This document shows positions 1 through 14,029 of a stretch of 64,000 bases of DNA, one piece after another. The notes under the pieces were generated by a model. The model worked only from the letters and a program-made list of their open reading frames with translations. It was not told the DNA's origin and did not search any database. Both the position numbers and the translations under genes were made by a program. The stretch comes from Magicicada septendecula (taxonomy: Eukaryota; Arthropoda; Insecta; Hemiptera; Cicadidae), in the NCBI GenBank assembly GCA_034769895.1, contig CM068371.1:398303469-398367468 (forward strand). The letters are read 5' to 3'. Positions within the stretch are counted from its first letter, which is position 1. Each line of letters starts with the position of its first letter.

Positions 1-1873
1 TGTAAGCTACACAAATGATTAACCCTCCATTTTTTATCAAATTAACAGAGCTTTCATTTGATACTAACTTGATTACGATAAAACAATTTTTCGCCGAGTT
101 ATATTAGTTTTAAGCACGTACTTTGATCAAAAAACGGTGAATCACCATCTTGTTTTGGCTGTATCTCGAGAACCACTTGACATAACGAAACCAAACAAAG
201 TGAAAATGTTCTTCTATTAATAGGCTTTAATTTTTATTTATATAAACGTTTTGCAAAATGGCGCCGTGTTTTCGTTATTTGCAGATTAATATTAAACAAC
301 GTGTTTTTTTGGCAAAATTTTGAACCCTTGTAACTCGCAAACAACACATTTTTTCAAAAAAATAAACATCACCTTTTTTGCTTAGAATTTGATTCTCTAT
401 CGGTTTCCGGGGTTAATTAGATTTTTTGTTTTTTGTAACCCACGAAAAAAGGGTGAAAACAACCCCTAAATTTAAGAGCGGGCGAAAAAATTCGTTAACT
501 TTATTCTATAACCTTTTATGAAGACATTGCAAAAAAATCAGAAGGATCTATGGACACTAACTCAAAATCGGCAGAAAATTCCTCACGTAATAGACTAAAT
601 GTTAAGCGCTATTTTTGTAATGTACTCAAAAATTAAAATGCCTAGTGAAAGGTGACCTGTTTGTTACTAAACTTTCTTTCATTTGAGACCTACCGTATTC
701 CTTTAAAATAGAAATTAGGCAGTTTAAGGCTGCAAATGGTTACTCAGACAATTTGTGTTGAGTACATAGTAATGTTTTTATTATTTTCACTTAAAATTGT
801 GTTGTTTTGCTTTATTAATCACAAATATAATCTTTCTAAATATTCTTATGGGCAAAATATTTTTTATTTGAAATATGGGTTATCATTTGTTATTAAATGT
901 TACACAAGCTGTGTTCTACTGGACACACAACTGCATTAATGCATTTCTATTCATTGTTAGTTTATTAATAATTAATAATTATATTAATTAATAATTTGTA
1001 TTCATTATTATTTATTATTAATGACTTTACAATGGTCCTAATGTAGTCGTGAAAAACTTTTTCATATAGAATTTATTCTTTATTAAATTGTTTATAATTA
1101 ATGACTGTTTCATCAATAAACGTGTATATTATAGTTAATCATCTGTCATGTTTTCGATATTTTTCGATAAGCTTATTATCTTAAAATCTCTTAACATAAA
1201 TCCGATTTTCAAACCCCTTTCACATCGTTTCAACTCTTAATTAAGGTCGTTACAGCTGGTGACACATGGGTTTCTTTAACAGTACATATTTTTAAATATA
1301 AGATCAATTAAGAATTGTATCTGTCAATACTTCCCAGACATATTACCTAAATTGATTGCAATGTTATTGAAAATATGTTTCTTAAAATTTCTGATAACTC
1401 TGCAATTGGCTCGACAGCGCGTACAACTATATTAGAAAACGCTTCAACAGCCATCACAATCTTAAATCTTCGCATGAATCGCTCAAAATTTATCCTTACG
1501 GTGTACGAGTTTATCGGTTTGTTCTATATGCCAGATGTTATTACAAAATACCAAGACAGGTCAACTGCAAGAACAAGTGGCTGCCTTGTGTTTTCCAAAC
1601 CATAAAACACTCTTTTTTCAGTCTTTGAGTGTTTAACAAATAAGTTTTAGTCCGTTTAACAAACTGTACAATAATTAAAAGTAGAAGGATCTGGAGAGGC
1701 TTAAAATTAGACATTGAAAGGCAATAGCTCAATGAAATAACTCTTGGGGGACAGGTCAAAACACACAGAGGGCTGAGAAGCCACAACCGACGATGATGAC
1801 GAATTTGATTAATATAATTATCATAAGAATAACAATTTTCTTGAGCAAGCATAAAACTCTTTTGTTTAGCGCA
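1..1873. other. Non-coding AT-rich stretch, no gene seen
   Basis: No reading frame here resembles a known protein. Positions 960-1022 are a run of TTAATAATTA-type near-palindromes. If the junctophilin gene at 5517-5773 continues leftward, this lies in its first intron. Confidence 0.6.
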
Positions 1874-1980
1874 CGCTTGACAGACTTAAGTCTGCATCGT
1901 CAGCGACAGAAAGAATCGACTACGTTATTAGGTGACATTCTGCCGCTGATGAATCAGACAGACATAGGTCTGTGAAACAC
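1874..1980. repeat. Head-to-head pair of hammerhead-like motifs
   Basis: On the plus strand a CTGATGA core at 1946-1952 is followed by a 6-bp hairpin stem (ACAGAC with GTCTGT) and GAAAC at 1973-1977. On the minus strand a CTGACGA core (1903 leftward) is followed by the hairpin CAGACTTAAGTCTG and a decayed GAAA box. The arms are diverged copies of each other in inverse orientation, as in the longer Penelope-like copies in this window. Five extra bases separate the plus core from its stem, so activity is doubtful. Family membership is inferred. Confidence 0.4.
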
Positions 1981-2261
1981 CAGTTCGACAAAATAATGTT
2001 ATACTTGAAAAAGAAATTGATATAGTTAATTGTTAGTTCTGACGTTTCCAATAATTGTTTCAGCACATAACGTGAGTAAGTTTCTGTATTAACTAAAATG
2101 TTGCTAACTTGATAGCAAAGTTTCTGCAGTTCTATCACAATTATTGCCGCAAATTTAACTACAATAATTATTAAATTACTTTAATTGGTCCTTCTTCTTA
2201 CTGACGAGGTATTCATGATTTCGTAGGTTTTTTTAATTTTATCTTCATTTTGTTTTAGTTT

Positions 2262-2309
2262 AAGGATGTTAAGTATAACCTATCGACGTTTCTCCGACAT
2301 TCATCCAGC
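2262..2309 (-). repeat. Weak single hammerhead/pLTR-like motif
   Basis: The reverse complement has GGATGAATGTCGG followed directly by GAAACG. This spacing recalls the pLTR motifs elsewhere in the window, but no convincing stem II can be drawn, so this is only a candidate relic. Confidence 0.2.
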
Positions 2310-3529
2310 TATATCGCGGCACTCTCCGGATAGTTAGCTTTGCACATATGATCGGTCAGAAAGCACATTAGCCTTCGTTTTGAGTGGCCGGCAGAAGACG
2401 ATAATTTTTCTATTTTTGCTATCACTGCATTAAACAGACACTAACGAAGGACTATCGAAGATATATTTGAAACGTCTGGCTAAAGAATAAACAATGGATC
2501 GGGCACCTAATAGGCCTACTTGAAACTCAAAGAAAGGGGAAATTAAAATCTGGCTCTGAAAAAACTAAGAAAATAAGCTATATTCTCCCTTTGTTCCAAA
2601 AAAAAAATATTCACTTTACATTAATACAAGACATGCGGTTATTACTTTCAGTATTATTCAACAATTAATGATCTGAAATTAAACATAAAACCTGATATTA
2701 AATTGAATATTTTATTACAAAATTATGTAATTATTCTTGCAATAGTTGTAATGTAACTGCAAAAAGTTTTGGAAAACTGTTAACAAGTTGGCTACAAAAG
2801 TTAACCGACCGATGTTATATCAGCACTAATGTTAGGACGAACAATAATCGTGAAATTAATAAAATAGAATGTAAGCTTATCAGTTTGCTTGACATTAACC
2901 ATAACACTAAGACGCTTTTATAGAACTGTAAGAGAATAAATCGTATCTTACATACCTATTACGTAAGTATAAAGACACATACCTACGTGTGTATACACGC
3001 GCGCGTGCGTGCGTCTGATACATCTATTCTTCCGACATCAACATAAACAACTAATTAGAAGCATAGAATATTTTCTGACAACGGATACAGCCAACCGACC
3101 ATAGTTCGGACCCTTTTTAACTCTTTAACTTAAAAACACCATATCAAAGGTGAAAATTGGATAATAATTAAAGTACGCAATTTCTACCATTAACTTTTTT
3201 TTGACATTAACTAAACATTTTACAGGCTTACTAATTTTGATTATATAAAAAAATAATTCCCTATAAATAACCGTACCTTATAACCGTATACCTAATAGAG
3301 ATGTCTAATTACTCTAAAGTAACCTAACATATAAAAAGCATTTACAGAGAAATAGTCATATAAATCACCACAATATCCAATCCGATACAAGTTAACAAGG
3401 ATGTAATGCAGAGTTGCGGCCTGTCGCTTACTTGATTTAATATCTGCATACACCGTATTTTAAGAAATTTCGGAGAAAGAGTATAGAGGAGGTATTTATT
3501 TAGATGATAACATCATACTAAACTGATTA
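2310..3529. other. Non-coding, nothing recognised
   Basis: AT-rich sequence without a supported gene. A short alternating purine-pyrimidine tract of GTGT and CGCG type lies near 2990-3014. Confidence 0.5.
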
Positions 3530-4186
3530 TACACTGACGACCTGACAGTGATTGGCAAGAAAGATGAGTACCAAAGAGGACTGTATTAATTACAACAAAT
3601 AAACATTAAATATACATTTAAAATATTAATCTCTAAAACAAAAGTAATGGCTTTGTCCGGCGTAAAAATATTGTCTTAGACAAGAAAATATTAGAGCATA
3701 TTAGTCATTTAATGTATTTAGGATGCGATACTTTCTTAGATTACAGTAAAGATCTGGGCCAAGAGTTAGGAGTTTTTAATAACATACGCGATACAATCGG
3801 CCGATGTCTGAAAAATAGAGCAAGAAAAGAGGCCGTGCTGAAATTTTATAAAACGCTAGCAGTACCCACTCTTATGTACAGTATTGAAATCTGGGTTACA
3901 ACTAAAACACGAATGGGAAGAACACAAGCTGAAGAGATGAAATTTCTAAAAAGAATCAAAGGACATAACCGGGACATGCGATAACTTCAACTTTAATTTA
4001 AATGAAAGAATAGAAGAAAACGAAATTAAATGGAATAAGCATTTTGAAAGGATGGAAGAAAACTGGTTAACTTTAAAAGCAAGAACGCATGAAGTAAAAT
4101 GAAGAAGAATCGTAGGTGGACCGAAAAAACGATGGGGAATGTAACGGGCAGCAAGGCATAACATAAAGTGGAGATGATGATGATGG
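3530..4186 (+). pseudogene. Non-LTR retrotransposon RT 3' fragment (RTE-like)
   Basis: Translation from 3530 gives YTDDLTVIGKKDEYQRG, an RT palm motif with an aspartate pair (YTDD for the usual YADD). After a frame break, 3712-3984 encodes the region following the palm, including VLKFYKTLAVPTLMYSIEIW and AEEMKFLKRIKG, hallmarks of the C-terminal part of RTE/CR1-type reverse transcriptases. Further frame-shifted codons to about 4140 give a GGPKKRW motif. The copy ends in a short (GAT)n tail at 4171-4186, typical of RTE 3' ends. It is 5'-truncated and has several frameshifts and stops, so it is a dead copy. Confidence 0.8.
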
Positions 4187-6160
<1,974 letters not shown>

Positions 6161-7582
6161 TGAAAATGTAAAAAAAAAGTTTCCTAATTATCTAAACAAA
6201 ATTGTATATTTCATTACTCAGTTTGTAATGTTAATAGTGTTTAAATAAACACACAATGCATGATTAATCATTACGTTGTTCCATATACGTTACGATCATA
6301 ATAAACTATTAAATGATAATAATTAGCTGATTGCCTTTTTAAATACTTTGTATTTCGGCTTTAGCAATATTCCCTTTTAAATATGTATAAACGTTGTACA
6401 TTCAATGAATTTTAAATTTAAGACTATATTCTTCCTTCTAATTGCTAAAAATCTTTTGACCATTTACTTACAATAATAGACCTACATTATTTTGTTTTGT
6501 TTTATACATGATGGTATTTTTGTAATGTTTAGGACTTTAGTATTTTGAAGCTTATAAGTTTTCATCATTACATCTTTTTGAAGCCTTTCTTAGTAAAATA
6601 AATCATTAAAAAATTTTAGTGTTAAAAATTGTTTAAATTCAGTGTAAACTTTATGAATAATTGATTTACCTTTCAACGAGGATTTCCTTAAGCCGAGTAC
6701 ATATTTTCTGACAATAATTCTTCAGAATTGTATACGTTTCTACAACTGTAAAGTAAGACAGATCATTTCACAATAAAATTCACAGTTAAATCACAAATTT
6801 GTACACAATTTACAAGAACGCTTATCTTCTTCTTCTTCTTCTTCTTCTTCTTCTTCTTCTTCTTCTTCTTCTTCTTCTTCTTGTTATACCATATAGCCAC
6901 TAAAATACCTGGGGAAAGAAATCGCATAAATAATTTTGTTAAATAAGATACAAAAATACAACTTTGTACACAAATTTTAATTTCTGATATTTTTGTGGCT
7001 TTATTTCAGTTTAAAAAAAAAAAAAGATTTTTTTGTATCAGACATTAAGTCCTGCTATTGCTTAACGCACAAAACCTTTGACAAATTTTTCACACATATA
7101 CGCAACTATAAAGCACCCACGGATTCGATCCAATTGTGCAAAATTCGCTAATCGTTTTAAAGCGTATTAATACACTGGATACGTTTTGCAATGTACGTAT
7201 ATTACTAAATATAATAAGTAAATCATCTACATCTATTTACTACTATAGTGTTTTGATTTATGGTACTTTATGAGATAGGACAATAAATTTATGTTGAACA
7301 TCGTCAAAATAAAAATGTTTGCAGAATATGCGTACCATGTATCCTCAGTTCCATGTTCCTCAGTTAATACAAATTTCCTGATAAAATACGTACTTCTATT
7401 TCAACTCTGCTTCTTCTTTTGCTTCTTTTCTTCTTCAGCTTACCGGTTTTAAGATCCGGGTGTTTGTAATTTCCATAAATTACTACGTAGATATGAACTT
7501 AATAAAAAAGATTATTATCTTTTGTATTGGGATATTATGTAAAAATAATTATAAATATGACAATAATAACAACTTCTACAGT
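6161..7582. other. Non-coding flank, nothing recognised
   Basis: AT-rich sequence with a poly-A run at about 7013-7025 and one trinucleotide microsatellite (listed separately). No gene is supported. Confidence 0.5.
6825..6882. repeat. (TTC)n microsatellite
   Basis: About 19 uninterrupted TTC units. Confidence 0.95.
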
Positions 7583-8088
7583 CCAACAACCAGTGGCGTA
7601 GCTAGGCTTTTTGGCGCCCGGGGCAAGGAGATTGTCGGCCGCCTCGCATTCACAATTAAAAGGGGACAAAAGAGCAAAAATGAAGGCCCATCCAGTGAAC
7701 AAAGTACTTAATAAATGCAAATGTGTAGATTTCTGTATGAAAGCACGTCAAGCATAAGAATATTTGTTAAGTGAAAATTAAGAAATTATATATAATATCA
7801 CCGGTATTCAATTTGTATACATTTATTAGTAACAAATGTAGACGATAAAATAATGTAGTAATATTAAAATTATAACATAAAAATGTTGTAATAAACATGC
7901 AAATTCCTTATAGACTAAAGCGCATCGTCCAAACAATATGCTAAGCTTCATAAAGTTAAACAAAGAACTACATTAAAAGAAATGAAATAAATCACTTACC
8001 ATTAAAGGAAGGTTAATGGTTCCGTCTTCTATTACTAAACATTTAATATTTATTTTTAATATTTAATAAATATTTAAAACGAGACATT

Positions 8089-10665
8089 TTAAAATGTATC
8101 TTTGCTGGTCTTATTTGCTGCAAAGACGCTTATTAAATCACTATAATCTAAAGACGAAGCAATGTCGTTTTCAGTTGAAAGTACCGCTAGATTTGATACC
8201 CTGTCTTGAGATATTGTTGATCGTAGGTATGATTTAATCAAGTTAAGTTTACTAAACGATCTTTCGCAAGAAGACACAGCCACTGCTAAAGTAAGAAAAT
8301 TTTTTAAAGATGCTGCTAGTGTTTTGTAGGCTTTAAGAAATGTATTGTAGCAGTCCCTGAGGTGTAAAGTCCATATGTTCTCCATTAACTTTTGCACTTT
8401 TTAATAAAAGTATGACGTATTTCAAGTCAGTGAACAATTCTTTACTGTTTAGGTCATGTGGATACAGTTTTTCAAGCATGTGCACTTAATATTGATTTGG
8501 GAAACCTGTTCCTTAAAATGTATATCCGCATCATTTACGTACGCCTCAAATTTACAGAGGAACCCAAATCGTTTTTCTAACTCTTTTATGTTAGTGAAAC
8601 GGCTTAAAATTTCAACTGACAGTTTGTCCAAAATTTCAATTAGATAACATCGCATTTCTTGCCGAACGATTTGCAGAATCGTCTGCATACTCCCCTGGCA
8701 TCATGCGCTTGCTTCGTATCCTTTTTATGTTACTACACTCCATTCATTACATACCTGCTCTGCCTTACTAATGAAATTGTCACACAGCTCATTCCTCCAA
8801 ACTTTTAATTTGTCCGTTAGCGTCTCCAGAAGTGTCAATCCTTGAATAAAGCTTATTCCTTTGGTCTGCAAGATTTTCTGGATTTTGTCCATAGAAGAAA
8901 GAATATCTATTCAGAAACAGAGCAAGGCCACAAAATTAAAGTTTCCTATCGCATTAATTATTAATGCTGCATCTTCCCTCGTATCAATTTTTTCAGTCGG
9001 TGTATGCCTCAGCTCAGTTTCTCCAGTGCAGCGATCACTTCATCCAGCTGAGTGGGTATTGCTTTCACCGCATCTGTCTTTCAACTCCACCTGGTATCAC
9101 AATGTCCTTTAGAGTAATATTTACAAAGTCTTTAAGAACACTCCATCTATGAGTAGAACAGGAAATGAAGGTGAATAGACGTTCTGCTGTCCCAAAAAAT
9201 GTCACTGGCTGAACATTTACATGAGCTGCATGAATTCCAACCAAGTTGAGTAAATGGTTCACAGGGAACAAACACAGCGAGTGGATTCAAATATCCAAAT
9301 CTAATATTCTCTTCAGGACTTCTGAATGGATTCCAGCCTTTGTTGCTTGATAGTCATACGACTGACCTCTGCAGTTTCTAAGATTCAATCCATCACTCTC
9401 AACTTTACTTGTAATAGCTTCTGTTATCACCTCCGCTGTTATCACTTCTAAAGGAATAAAATCTACGAAGGCTTCCTTGATATCAACAGCATTGCGTTTA
9501 ATTTCATCAAATCTTATAATCTGTGACATTTGTTCTACATGTGCAGCGTCTGATGTTGTGTCAAATATAATACTAAAGTACTTCGCCTTCTTACATGCAG
9601 TTCTCATTTGCACATTCTTTCTCCTAACAGGCTTATTATTTCATTTTGAATAGTTGGCGAAACATACGATATGCACCCAGATTTACGAGAGACTGAATGC
9701 AAATGAGATTCATGACAGGGTAAAATTTAGTCACGTATTTTAACAAAGCCAGAAAGTTTCCAGGATTTGGATCGTTAGTAATTGACTCTCGATGTCCTCT
9801 CAGTGCCAGATTTTGTTGTGCAAGAGTTTGTACTGTGGTAATGACGCCTTCAACGATTTCTTTCCATGTCTTAGCTGCTTTACTCATTTGTTCCTGAAGT
9901 AGATCATCAATAATCCCCCTCTGTTTAAAGAACGTTCCAATTCCTTCCATTCCAAAAACGCAGACCGATGAGCAGGACTATTTTCATGATCCTGAATACG
10001 GCGATTTAACTTTCGCCACGACAAAAACCTATTTTCACTATTGAAATGGCTTCTTGATAGTTTTTTTTGTGGAAATAAAGTCCAACAAAAGCAAAATAGA
10101 GATTTTTTAGTGAAGAAAAACACATCCACGTGCGATTTACCTTTTCGCCATTTTGCAAGGTTTTATCAAACTAATACTTTAAGGATCGTCCAAGCTTCAT
10201 CTTCAAGAAAATGACTGTCCTTGTTCTGCAACTGACATGTTCCTCTGTTCACCATTATATCTCGGAAGGATTGAGATATCTTGCTTGGCTAAGCTCCCAT
10301 ATCTTGTAGAGCAGCACCGGCAACACGGTCTACATTGTTCCGTTCTTCCTCGCCTGTAATTGCAAGGCTGCACCATGCAACACCATCCATGGTACTAGTA
10401 TCAACTGAATCTTGTAACCGTACTTTGACACTTTCACAGTTTGAAGTATTCACGTCGTTAACTTTACTGTATTTATCAACAGCCTCGTCGCTTACAACAT
10501 TTATTTTATGATCACGAGTTGATTCCTGTTAATTGTAATATTTTGACACTCAGGGTTCGATTTTCCTTGAATAAAAGACGTCATAAACTCTTTGGAACTT
10601 ATAGTTTTTAATCTTTCTTTCCCCCTCTTCTGAACCTGGGCGCCACTGAGATTACTTCGTTTCAT
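8089..10665 (-). pseudogene. hAT transposase (ZMYM1-like), broken
   Basis: This is the remnant of the transposase of the surrounding hAT element. The N-terminus starts at 10665 with MKRSNLSGAQVQKRGKER, typical of ZMYM1/zf-TTF-type hAT proteins. 9884-10129 encodes a TTF zinc-finger-like part (HENSPAHRSAFLEWKELE). 9287-9613 holds the catalytic-domain phrase FSIIFDTTSDAAHVEQMS. 8089-8397 holds the C-terminal dimerisation region (SSCERSFSKLNLIKSYLRS). Shared orientation and order make this one gene, but many stops and frame changes break it, so no active enzyme can be made. Confidence 0.85.
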
Positions 10666-10767
10666 ATCAGCTTCAAATAAAATTTAAAAAAAAACTATTT
10701 TCAATAATAGTATTAGTTTGATTAATAAATAAATCACCTTGTATCCGTCGTGTGACTTCGTTACGTC

Positions 10768-10816
10768 GAATAAAATGACGCGTTTCGGAACATCTGCTCC
10801 ATCATCAGATTAAATC
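10768..10816 (-). ncRNA. Hammerhead ribozyme-like motif (left pLTR)
   Basis: Reverse-strand copy of the motif at 11322-11370, with CTGATGA, the same stem II (GGA/TCC) and GAAACGCGTC. The outer part of stem I has decayed relative to the right copy. Confidence 0.6.
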
Positions 10817-10848
10817 ACTCTATTGAGGTCGTTAACAGTTAAAATCAC

Positions 10849-11259
10849 ATGTTACACATAATTGTCAACCAATGTAAAACGATTCTAAATCGTTCCTCAA
10901 ACGATTTAAAGAAAACACCAAAACGTCACCTAAATAATCTCACTTTCTTAAATAATATCAAGTCCAACTTTGCCCGCCACTTAATCTTACACAATCATAA
11001 TTATACCGATTTCAAATCTAATTTGATACCCCTACATGTGTGCAACAAAGGTCGTTACATGGACGCAATAGAAGAGTTCGAAATATACAAAGCATATAAT
11101 AACATAAACAGCCGAGACTTCATATTGAATGACCACTTAAATTTTAAATCCAACCCGCTATACGATACAGCATTGAACCTGCTTAGGCGTAATCACTCAG
11201 ATAATAATTCAGTGTCCGATCGGCTTCGCGGTGGTGCACACCAGTTAGAAAGCGAGTGA
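10849..11259 (+). pseudogene. Penelope-like GIY-YIG endonuclease, C-terminal half
   Basis: 136 codons. The first part overlaps the left pLTR. From about residue 40 the protein reads FARHLILHNHNYTDF and AIEEFEIYKAY, which aligns with FANHLIEANL and TLEQLEIYKH of the Penelope-like protein at 45408-45878. The catalytic GIY and YIG motifs are missing, so the product would lack nuclease activity. The reverse transcriptase is also absent: a 5'-truncated copy. Confidence 0.75.
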
Positions 11260-11321
11260 GTTACATTGGTTGACAATTATGTGTAACATGTGATTTTAAC
11301 TGTTAACGACCTCAATAGAGT

Positions 11322-11370
11322 GATTTAATCTGATGATGGAGCAGATGTTCCGAAACGCGTCATTTTAATC
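11322..11370 (+). ncRNA. Hammerhead ribozyme-like motif (right pLTR)
   Basis: CTGATGA at 11330-11336, stem II GGA/TCC around GCAGATGT, then GAAACGCGTC at 11352-11361. The minimal ACGCGT stem III and the C at the expected cleavage site fit the small stem III of Penelope-type hammerheads. Stem I forms from GATTTAAT with ATTTTAATC (AAU/AUU plus GAUU/AAUC across a small internal loop). One extra U lies between the core and stem II. Self-cleavage is inferred, not shown. Confidence 0.65.
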
Positions 11371-11651
11371 GACGTAACGAAGTCACACGACGGATACAAG
11401 GTGATTTATTTATTAATCTATATTCCTACGTGACTTGGATACCAAGAACCAACATGCATTTTAAATTAGTTTGATGCCATACACGAAGTATTATAGGTAT
11501 ACCCACAATATGCACAAAACAAAAACAAACCGCACACTCAAGATAGTCATCAATAGGCCTAACTGATAATCAACACGTTCGCTGCGTCGAACCGGGAAGA
11601 ATTACACATACGAACCCCACGTAACGTTTTTTTTATACGATTGCAAATAAT

Positions 11652-11775
11652 TATTATTTAATGGTACTTTCACTTGTGAAACTTACTTGTTGATATTCCC
11701 TCAAACGCCGTTTCGGAGTTGTATTCTCCTTCTTCAGTGAGGTTTGAATACGGAATGTGTCAAGTAGTCGGTAAT
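11652..11775 (-). mobile_element. Solo pLTR with hammerhead core and 11-bp target duplication
   Basis: TTGCAAATAAT is duplicated at 11641-11651 and 11776-11786 and brackets a 124-bp insert. The minus strand of the insert has CTGAAGA (11737-11731), stem II GGAG/CTCC and GAAACGGCG. No coding sequence is present. The insert shares the phrase CTTGTGAAACTTACT with the copies at 23 and 54 kb, so it belongs to the same broad family. It lies inside the hAT at 7591-12068. Confidence 0.75.
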
Positions 11776-12076
11776 TTGCAAATAATATATTCAACTGTAT
11801 ACGAATAGCAATTAAGATTATCTATACAAAGCTAATTCAGTATGATTATCAGTTCTCTTTTCCAGCACAACAACTCACTACAAAGTCGCAAACAATATTA
11901 AATATGTTATGCTTATTTTATGAAAGGAATAATCATATCAAAGAAACAAGTTGTTTGTAGTTTTATAAATTGAAAAAACTTTTTTCAAGCCTATGGTCAC
12001 TTTTCCGCCCTCCTGGCAAAGCCGCCCGGGGCGGCTGCCCCCTTGCCCCCCCCCTAGCTACGCCTCTGCCAACAAC

Positions 12077-12730
12077 CACTGAAGTAAATACAAAAAAACA
12101 CCGACATCCAACAGCTTACTTCCGAATGAGATTCGTACTTAAATAATCCACAAAAAAAAAAATAAATGTTTAACGCATATTTGTCATGAACCACGATTGT
12201 TGTATTTAGGTCTGAATGACTTGAAACCATTTAAGACGTGCATATTATTTCTTGAAATTAACAAAAAAATTGATTGAACATTGAGCGAAACGATTTTTCA
12301 TATTTTCACTGTGATGTGTTTATTAAAAAAAATAAATAAATAAAAAGCAATAACATTTGAATACCAACCTATCTTACCTGTATCTCAGGCTTCAGCCGAA
12401 GGCAAATTCATGGCATGACTTTCCGTACGTAATCCCATCATCGAAGTCTCGGCTTTCCAGTCAGTACCAACTTCAGACCTTTTTAGACCTTTTGATAATT
12501 ACCCTTATTGCTGTACAATATAAAACACCCTCTCCCATCGTACAACACTTTTTTAGTCTTTTTTTTTGGTGCCCATTGAAATTCGTGCTTTTCAAGAAAT
12601 TTTGAGGAACCCAGTAATATCTTTAACATTTAAAGCTTAATAGTCATGTTCTAAATAAAAGTAAAGAAATAACAACATTATGTAACAAAAACAGAAAGTT
12701 TATGATCCTGTTAAAACAATTATGAGTCCT
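12077..12730. other. Non-coding, nothing recognised
   Basis: AT-rich sequence right of the hAT target duplication; no supported gene. Confidence 0.5.
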
Positions 12731-12785
12731 GTTGGCGCACAGGGGCAGTTGGAACAGTAATGTGTCGAGAGTTCGATACTGAGTA
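12731..12785 (+). repeat. Possible tRNA-derived SINE head
   Basis: TGGCGCACAGGGG resembles a pol III A box, and AGTTCGATACT, about 35 bp downstream, resembles a B box. No cloverleaf or tail is clear, so it may be chance or an old SINE remnant. Confidence 0.3.
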
Positions 12786-13638
12786 CATGTTTGTCGAAAG
12801 GAGCTAATCAACATTTCTCTAATTCGTTCTACTCAAAAGATCTTCAAATTCACCTGACAACCCGTTTAAGTAGTAATAATAATAAGTTCAGGTAAATCCC
12901 AATTTAGACTACACAAAATATGATAAGCAACCGTCTTTTCAACGGTTTCTCCTTGCATTCCGTATCTTATATCACTGGCTCAGCCCTTTTTGAGAAACAG
13001 TGCTCTACACCAACGGCCGCTACTCTCTCTCTCCGAAACTCGTTGACACAGTGGGCCTTGAAGTCATTCATTGACAACTCCTGACAACTCCATCACTTGG
13101 CGACGCTGCTCGTGACTCATCCGATTCTTTAAACTACCCCTCCCCAATTTCATGTAAAATTATTCATGATAAAGTTATGATCTTAATGTAATCTTAAAGT
13201 CTTAATGTAAGAGAAGCATAGTGCTGCTCAGAACTTGTGGATGTAGTGTACTTTGCCACCCTTGACCCAAGGATGGCCAGTACCGCACTGAAGATGGTCG
13301 TCGAAACATCCGAGAGCACGACTTTGGATTTTCGACTGGAAGTTACTAATAAAATACACTCGGAATTATTTTCATGTTAAAAGATCACTGTAAAGGATCT
13401 TCACAGGAACGTAATAATGTAGTCTCTCTCAGGCTTCCGAATATTGTTCCGTTTGCTAGTATTTTCTTATTTTACTGACAAGAATATTTGAATAGTGTCT
13501 TACGCACGACTATATGTAGGCTGGGGCGGTAATTCAAGTAAAAATCCCAACCGCCGCGCCGTTTAATTTGGCTCACACCTTTCCATATGGGTTTTAGAAG
13601 ACCGTACTTACCTATATAAAATGATCTAAAGATTTATA

Positions 13639-13640
<2 letters not shown>
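12786..13640. other. Non-coding; one weak pLTR-like phrase
   Basis: No gene. At 13288-13307 CTGAAGA is followed eight bases later by GAAAC, the spacing of the pLTR motifs, but stem II does not pair. Confidence 0.4.

Positions 13641-13671
<31 letters not shown>
13641..13671. repeat. (TG)n microsatellite
   Basis: About 15 TG units. Confidence 0.95.
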
Positions 13672-13673
<2 letters not shown>

Positions 13674-14029
13674 CCATTAATACTTTCCACTAAGAAAATT
13701 TACCTAACCAAATAAATAAATACTCCATATAGAATACAGAGTATTTTAACTTCTCTGCCGCGTGGGTTCACCTGGAGAGTACTTCTTGCGCCATCTGTTA
13801 GACAATATCGAACTTTTTAGTTGCGTATTGCTTAATGTCACTAACTAGAGATTTGTATTATTACTATTGCTAGTTATAAAAACAATATTATACGTAATAA
13901 TTATTGTATTGTTATTTCTTTATATTATTACTAGTATATTATTATTATTTATTGTTTTATTCTTTAGGTCAATAATTTCATATTATATTCATAAATGGTC
14001 ATATTTTTCTTGTTATTCATTTGAATCGT
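13672..14029. other. Non-coding
   Basis: AT-rich sequence; the only open frame is low-complexity hydrophobic sequence and is not supported. Confidence 0.45.

Larger units (their letters stand above)
10723..11464 (+). mobile_element. Penelope-like element, short copy with inverted hammerhead pLTRs
   Basis: The host word ATTAGTTTGAT is duplicated at 10712-10722 and 11465-11475. Inside, two arms of about 150 bp (10723-10875 and 11266-11417) are near-perfect inverted repeats, and each contains a hammerhead-type core. Between them lies the C-terminal part of a GIY-YIG endonuclease reading frame. A tail of about 47 bp follows the right arm. Inverted pLTRs, a target duplication of irregular length and a GIY-YIG remnant are all known Penelope-like traits. 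The copy sits in the 5' leader of the hAT transposase and is therefore younger than it. Confidence 0.85.
7591..12068 (-). mobile_element. hAT DNA transposon, degenerate, with 8-bp target duplication
   Basis: The left end reads CAGTGGCGTAGCTAGG. The right end, reverse-complemented, reads CAGAGGCGTAGCTAGG. The host sequence CCAACAAC is duplicated exactly at 7583-7590 and 12069-12076, the 8-bp duplication expected of hAT elements. Both ends carry GC-rich subterminal stretches built on GGCGCCCGGGGC and GCCGCCCCGGGC. The broken transposase lies on the minus strand (8089-10665). Two younger insertions sit upstream of its start codon: a Penelope-like element (10723-11464) and a solo pLTR (11652-11775). 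Confidence 0.92.

Noticed and set aside
12731..12785. A functional tRNA gene
   Set aside because: A- and B-box-like words only; no acceptor stem or cloverleaf can be drawn.
13281..13310. Possible hammerhead CTGAAGA...GAAAC
   Set aside because: The eight bases between the boxes do not form stem II, so it is kept only as a weak pLTR-like phrase.
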